Of a DNA stretch of 64,000 bases, positions 61,988 through 64,000 are shown piece by piece. A model generated the notes under the pieces. That model saw nothing but the letters and a program-made list of their open reading frames with translations. It ran no database searches and was not told the DNA's origin. Origin of the DNA: Nocardioides jiangsuensis (GTDB lineage Bacteria; Actinomycetota; Actinomycetes; Propionibacteriales; Nocardioidaceae); NCBI RefSeq assembly GCF_019679455.1, contig NZ_JAIEZQ010000001.1, positions 1,302,001-1,366,000 on the forward strand, given 5' to 3'. How positions within the stretch are numbered: the stretch's first letter is position 1; the number at the start of each line of letters is the position of its first letter. The translations under genes were made by a program, and so were the position numbers.

Positions 61988-63592
61988 TCAGGCGGTGCCG
62001 CGGTGGATGGGCTCGTGGCAGGCGGGCCCCTCCCGCAGCCACCAGCCCGCCGCGCGGCGTACCCACTCCGGCATGTCCGCGTCGTCGCGCACCTGGTGCA
62101 GGACCGGGTCCGCGGTCATCCCCGCGCAGTAGAGGGCGGCGCGGACGACGGCCTCGTTGGCCGGGCTCGCCGCGCGCAGGAGCGGCACCACCGCCGGACG
62201 ACGGCTCTCGCCGGGTGCCGGCGGGAGGTGCGCCACGCAGACGTACGCCGCGGTGCGCAGCGCGTCGGCGTCGCCCTCCGCGACCCGGCACAGGAGGTCG
62301 CGCTCCGCCTCGGTGCCGATGAAGGTCAGCAGCACCAGGGTCTTCTCGACCAGCTGCGGGTCGACGGGCTCGCCGTCCAGCGCACGCGCGACGAGCCGCG
62401 CGCAGCCGGCCGCGATCCGCGGGCCGTACGGCGAGAGCGCGAGGCTGAGCGAGGCATGGAACCTGCGCTCGGCGATCCGGTGGAACAGCGCCTCCTCGAC
62501 CAGCCGCTCGAGCAGCGGGTCGTCCGGCTCGCCGGAGGGACGAGCCACCCCGGAGCAGACCTTGACGACCAACGAGCGAGGCCAGGTCTTGGTGGCGACA
62601 TCGCTTGCCGCCGCCATGAGCGGGTCGACGCGGGCCGCGGTGTGGGTCGCCTGGCGGATCCGGTCCTGGATGTCGTCGGGGAGCACCGCCACGAGGTCCG
62701 CGACCCGGTTGAACAGGCCACCGTCGGCGAGCCCGTCCTCGCGGACCATGCGGACCACGATGGCCTCGAGCCGGTGCATCTGCGCCTCGTCGAACTGCTT
62801 GCGGCGCACCTTCGCGGCGGCCACCCAGGCGGCGCCGTACCGGATCTGGCCCGGCGGCTGCTCGAGCAGCAGAAGGGTCAGGTCGCCGGCCTGCGGGGTG
62901 TCCATGCTCTGCAGCAGGGCGATCGGGTCCGCGACGAGCAGGGAGTCCGGGGTGGTGACGTACTGGCCGATCGAGTGGGTCAGGGCCGGGCGGGCCCGCG
63001 CATGACGTGCCAGCAGCAGGGCGGCCTCGCTGCGGGTCGCGTAGGCGGGCCCGACCGAGAGCCCGAGCTCGCGCAGCAGCCGGGTGGCCACGGTGCGCCA
63101 CAGCGACGTGGGCAGGATGACGTGGTCGGTGTGGGTGGCGACGTAGCTGCCGAAGTCCAGCCAGTCGGCCCCGGTGGGCTCGCCGTCGACGACCTCCTCG
63201 AGCACCTGCTCGAAGCGGTCGGCGGACACCCGGTGGGTCTCGACGGCGGCGATCGCCGAGGCGTCCGGGCGGGCGAGCTTGCGGGCGCTGATGCAGAAGG
63301 CGACCAGCCCCGACCGGGTCAGGCCGAGGGCGGTCTCGTAGGCGGCGACCACGTCGAGGGGAGCGGCGAGCCGTCCGGTCTCCCACCGGCTCAGCCGGCT
63401 CGGGTCGGCGGACACGCCCGCCTCGACGAGGGCCGCGGAGAAGGCGCGGGCTCCGGTGTCCGGGGCGCCGTACAAGCGCCAGCTGCGCAGCAGCCACCCG
63501 ACGCGGACGTCGACGGTGAAGTCCAGGCCCTCAGCAGGGGTCGGGTCGACCAGGAGGCCGGGTGGCCGGCCGCGTCGGCGGCGATCGTCCAT
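61988..63592 (-). CDS. large XRE-type regulator with helical repeat domain
   Basis: 534 residues. After a basic leader (MDDRRRRGRPPG), an HTH domain spans about 28-95 with SADPSRLSRWETGRLAAPLD (XRE recognition). A large all-helical region (about 110-530), with a HEAT/TPR-like repetitive pattern but no recognised ligand domain, makes up the rest. ATG at 63592 follows ACAGGAG. The frame extends to 63937 over the next gene in antisense and was rejected. Divergent from the lutA-like gene with a 199-base promoter region, so it may regulate lactate or iron-sulfur protein genes. Confidence 0.82.
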   Translation of the reverse strand: MDDRRRRGRPPGLLVDPTPAEGLDFTVDVRVGWLLRSWRLYGAPDTGARAFSAALVEAGVSADPSRLSRWETGRLAAPLDVVAAYETALGLTRSGLVAFCISARKLARPDASAIAAVETHRVSADRFEQVLEEVVDGEPTGADWLDFGSYVATHTDHVILPTSLWRTVATRLLRELGLSVGPAYATRSEAALLLARHARARPALTHSIGQYVTTPDSLLVADPIALLQSMDTPQAGDLTLLLLEQPPGQIRYGAAWVAAAKVRRKQFDEAQMHRLEAIVVRMVREDGLADGGLFNRVADLVAVLPDDIQDRIRQATHTAARVDPLMAAASDVATKTWPRSLVVKVCSGVARPSGEPDDPLLERLVEEALFHRIAERRFHASLSLALSPYGPRIAAGCARLVARALDGEPVDPQLVEKTLVLLTFIGTEAERDLLCRVAEGDADALRTAAYVCVAHLPPAPGESRRPAVVPLLRAASPANEAVVRAALYCAGMTADPVLHQVRDDADMPEWVRRAAGWWLREGPACHEPIHRGTA

Positions 63593-63791
63593 GGCCGTTG
63601 CTCCTGTGTGGCGAGGTTGGGCGCGGTGCTCCCCCGTGAACACCGCGTCCATCATGCCCGCCTCGTGAGGGAGCATGAGCCTCGCCCCCGGCAGTGCGAA
63701 GGTAATGCAATCGACCCCAGCGAGTTCCCAAATTGACGAGCGGCGTGAGCGGAGCAACAAATGGGCGTGTGCGCTATGGCACAGTGGCCCC
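63593..63791. promoter_or_regulatory. divergent promoter region, regulator and lutA-like gene
   Basis: 199 bases, A/T-richer than usual near 63.70-63.76 kb. TTGACG at about 63734 is a good -35 for the rightward gene, but no clear -10 pairs with it. No perfect inverted repeat was found. Confidence 0.4.
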
Positions 63792-64000
63792 ATGAAGGTC
63801 GCCCTGATGGTCACCTGCGTCAACGACGCCATGTTCCCGGAGACGGGGAAGGCGGTGGTGCGGCTGCTGCGGCGGCTGGGCGTCGACGTCGACTTCCCCG
63901 AGGCGCAGACCTGCTGCGCGCAGCCCATGGTCAACACGGGCTACCTCGACGAGGCGGTCCCCGCGGTCCGCACCTTCGTCGACACCTTCGAGCCGTACGA
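63792..64000 (+). CDS. lutA: (Fe-S)-binding LutA/GlpC-like protein (5' part)
   Basis: 69 residues visible before the window ends. MKVALMVTCVNDAMFPETGKAVVRLLRRLG and EAQTCCAQPMVNTGY are the start of the first CCG-type cysteine-rich domain of LutA, part of the LutABC lactate-oxidation complex. Gene symbol is tentative because GlpC- and GlcF-type relatives begin similarly; the MVTC-N-D-x-MFP start favours LutA. ATG at 63792. The divergent XRE regulator is a likely controller. Confidence 0.82.
   Translation, partial: MKVALMVTCVNDAMFPETGKAVVRLLRRLGVDVDFPEAQTCCAQPMVNTGYLDEAVPAVRTFVDTFEPY

Overview
The window is chromosomal DNA from a very G+C-rich actinobacterium. Codon use is almost entirely G/C at third positions, and GTG starts and 4-base ATGA/GTGA stop-start overlaps are common. 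The gene order ephE-like hydrolase, holin-like protein, acs, HAD phosphatase, ssd, tad pilus genes, mrfA-like helicase, bldG, hppA, topA, MFS-tmk fusion, holB and TAP-type peptidase matches, from memory, the conserved actinobacterial backbone around M. tuberculosis Rv3644c-Rv3670 and the Streptomyces bldG locus. A Nocardioides-like member of the Propionibacteriales is my best guess. No ribosomal RNA marker is present to confirm it.

Layout. 1-12 kb (mostly minus strand): a hydrolase cut by the window edge, a holin-like membrane protein, NhaA, acetyl-CoA synthetase, two sodium:solute symporter modules each with a small DUF485-like partner, and a LytS/LytTR-type two-component pair. This reads as an acetate uptake, activation and sensing block. 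12-20 kb: a ribbon-helix-helix-like protein, a Fic-fold protein that has lost its catalytic motif, a HAD phosphatase, then a tightly overlapping Tad/Flp pilus operon (ssd, tadA, tadB, tadC, pilin, tadE, tadG-like). 20-43 kb: helicase, bldG and partner, proton pyrophosphatase, three sulfotransferase-like paralogues around a GlfT2-like galactofuranosyltransferase, a methyltransferase, topA, MFS-tmk, holB, a secreted peptidase, and a LysR/agmatinase group.

43.45-47.94 kb is a small integrated island. It sits in a tRNA-Thr(CGT) gene and is bounded by a 46-bp direct repeat of the tRNA 3' half. It carries a 5'-truncated tyrosine integrase and a two-gene ATPase plus TOPRIM/DUF4435 cassette of visibly lower G+C. 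The cassette resembles the PARIS (AriA/AriB) anti-phage system and is the most interesting content of the window.

47.9-51.3 kb right of the island is a decay zone with frameshifted or interrupted genes around one intact secreted beta-propeller protein. 51.4-64 kb is accessory chromosome: small membrane proteins, CGNR and LysR regulators, LysE and EamA exporters, a wax ester synthase/DGAT-family acyltransferase, an LssY-C protein, a MOSC remnant, a DinB-family protein, a large XRE-type regulator, and the start of a divergent lutA-like gene at the right edge.
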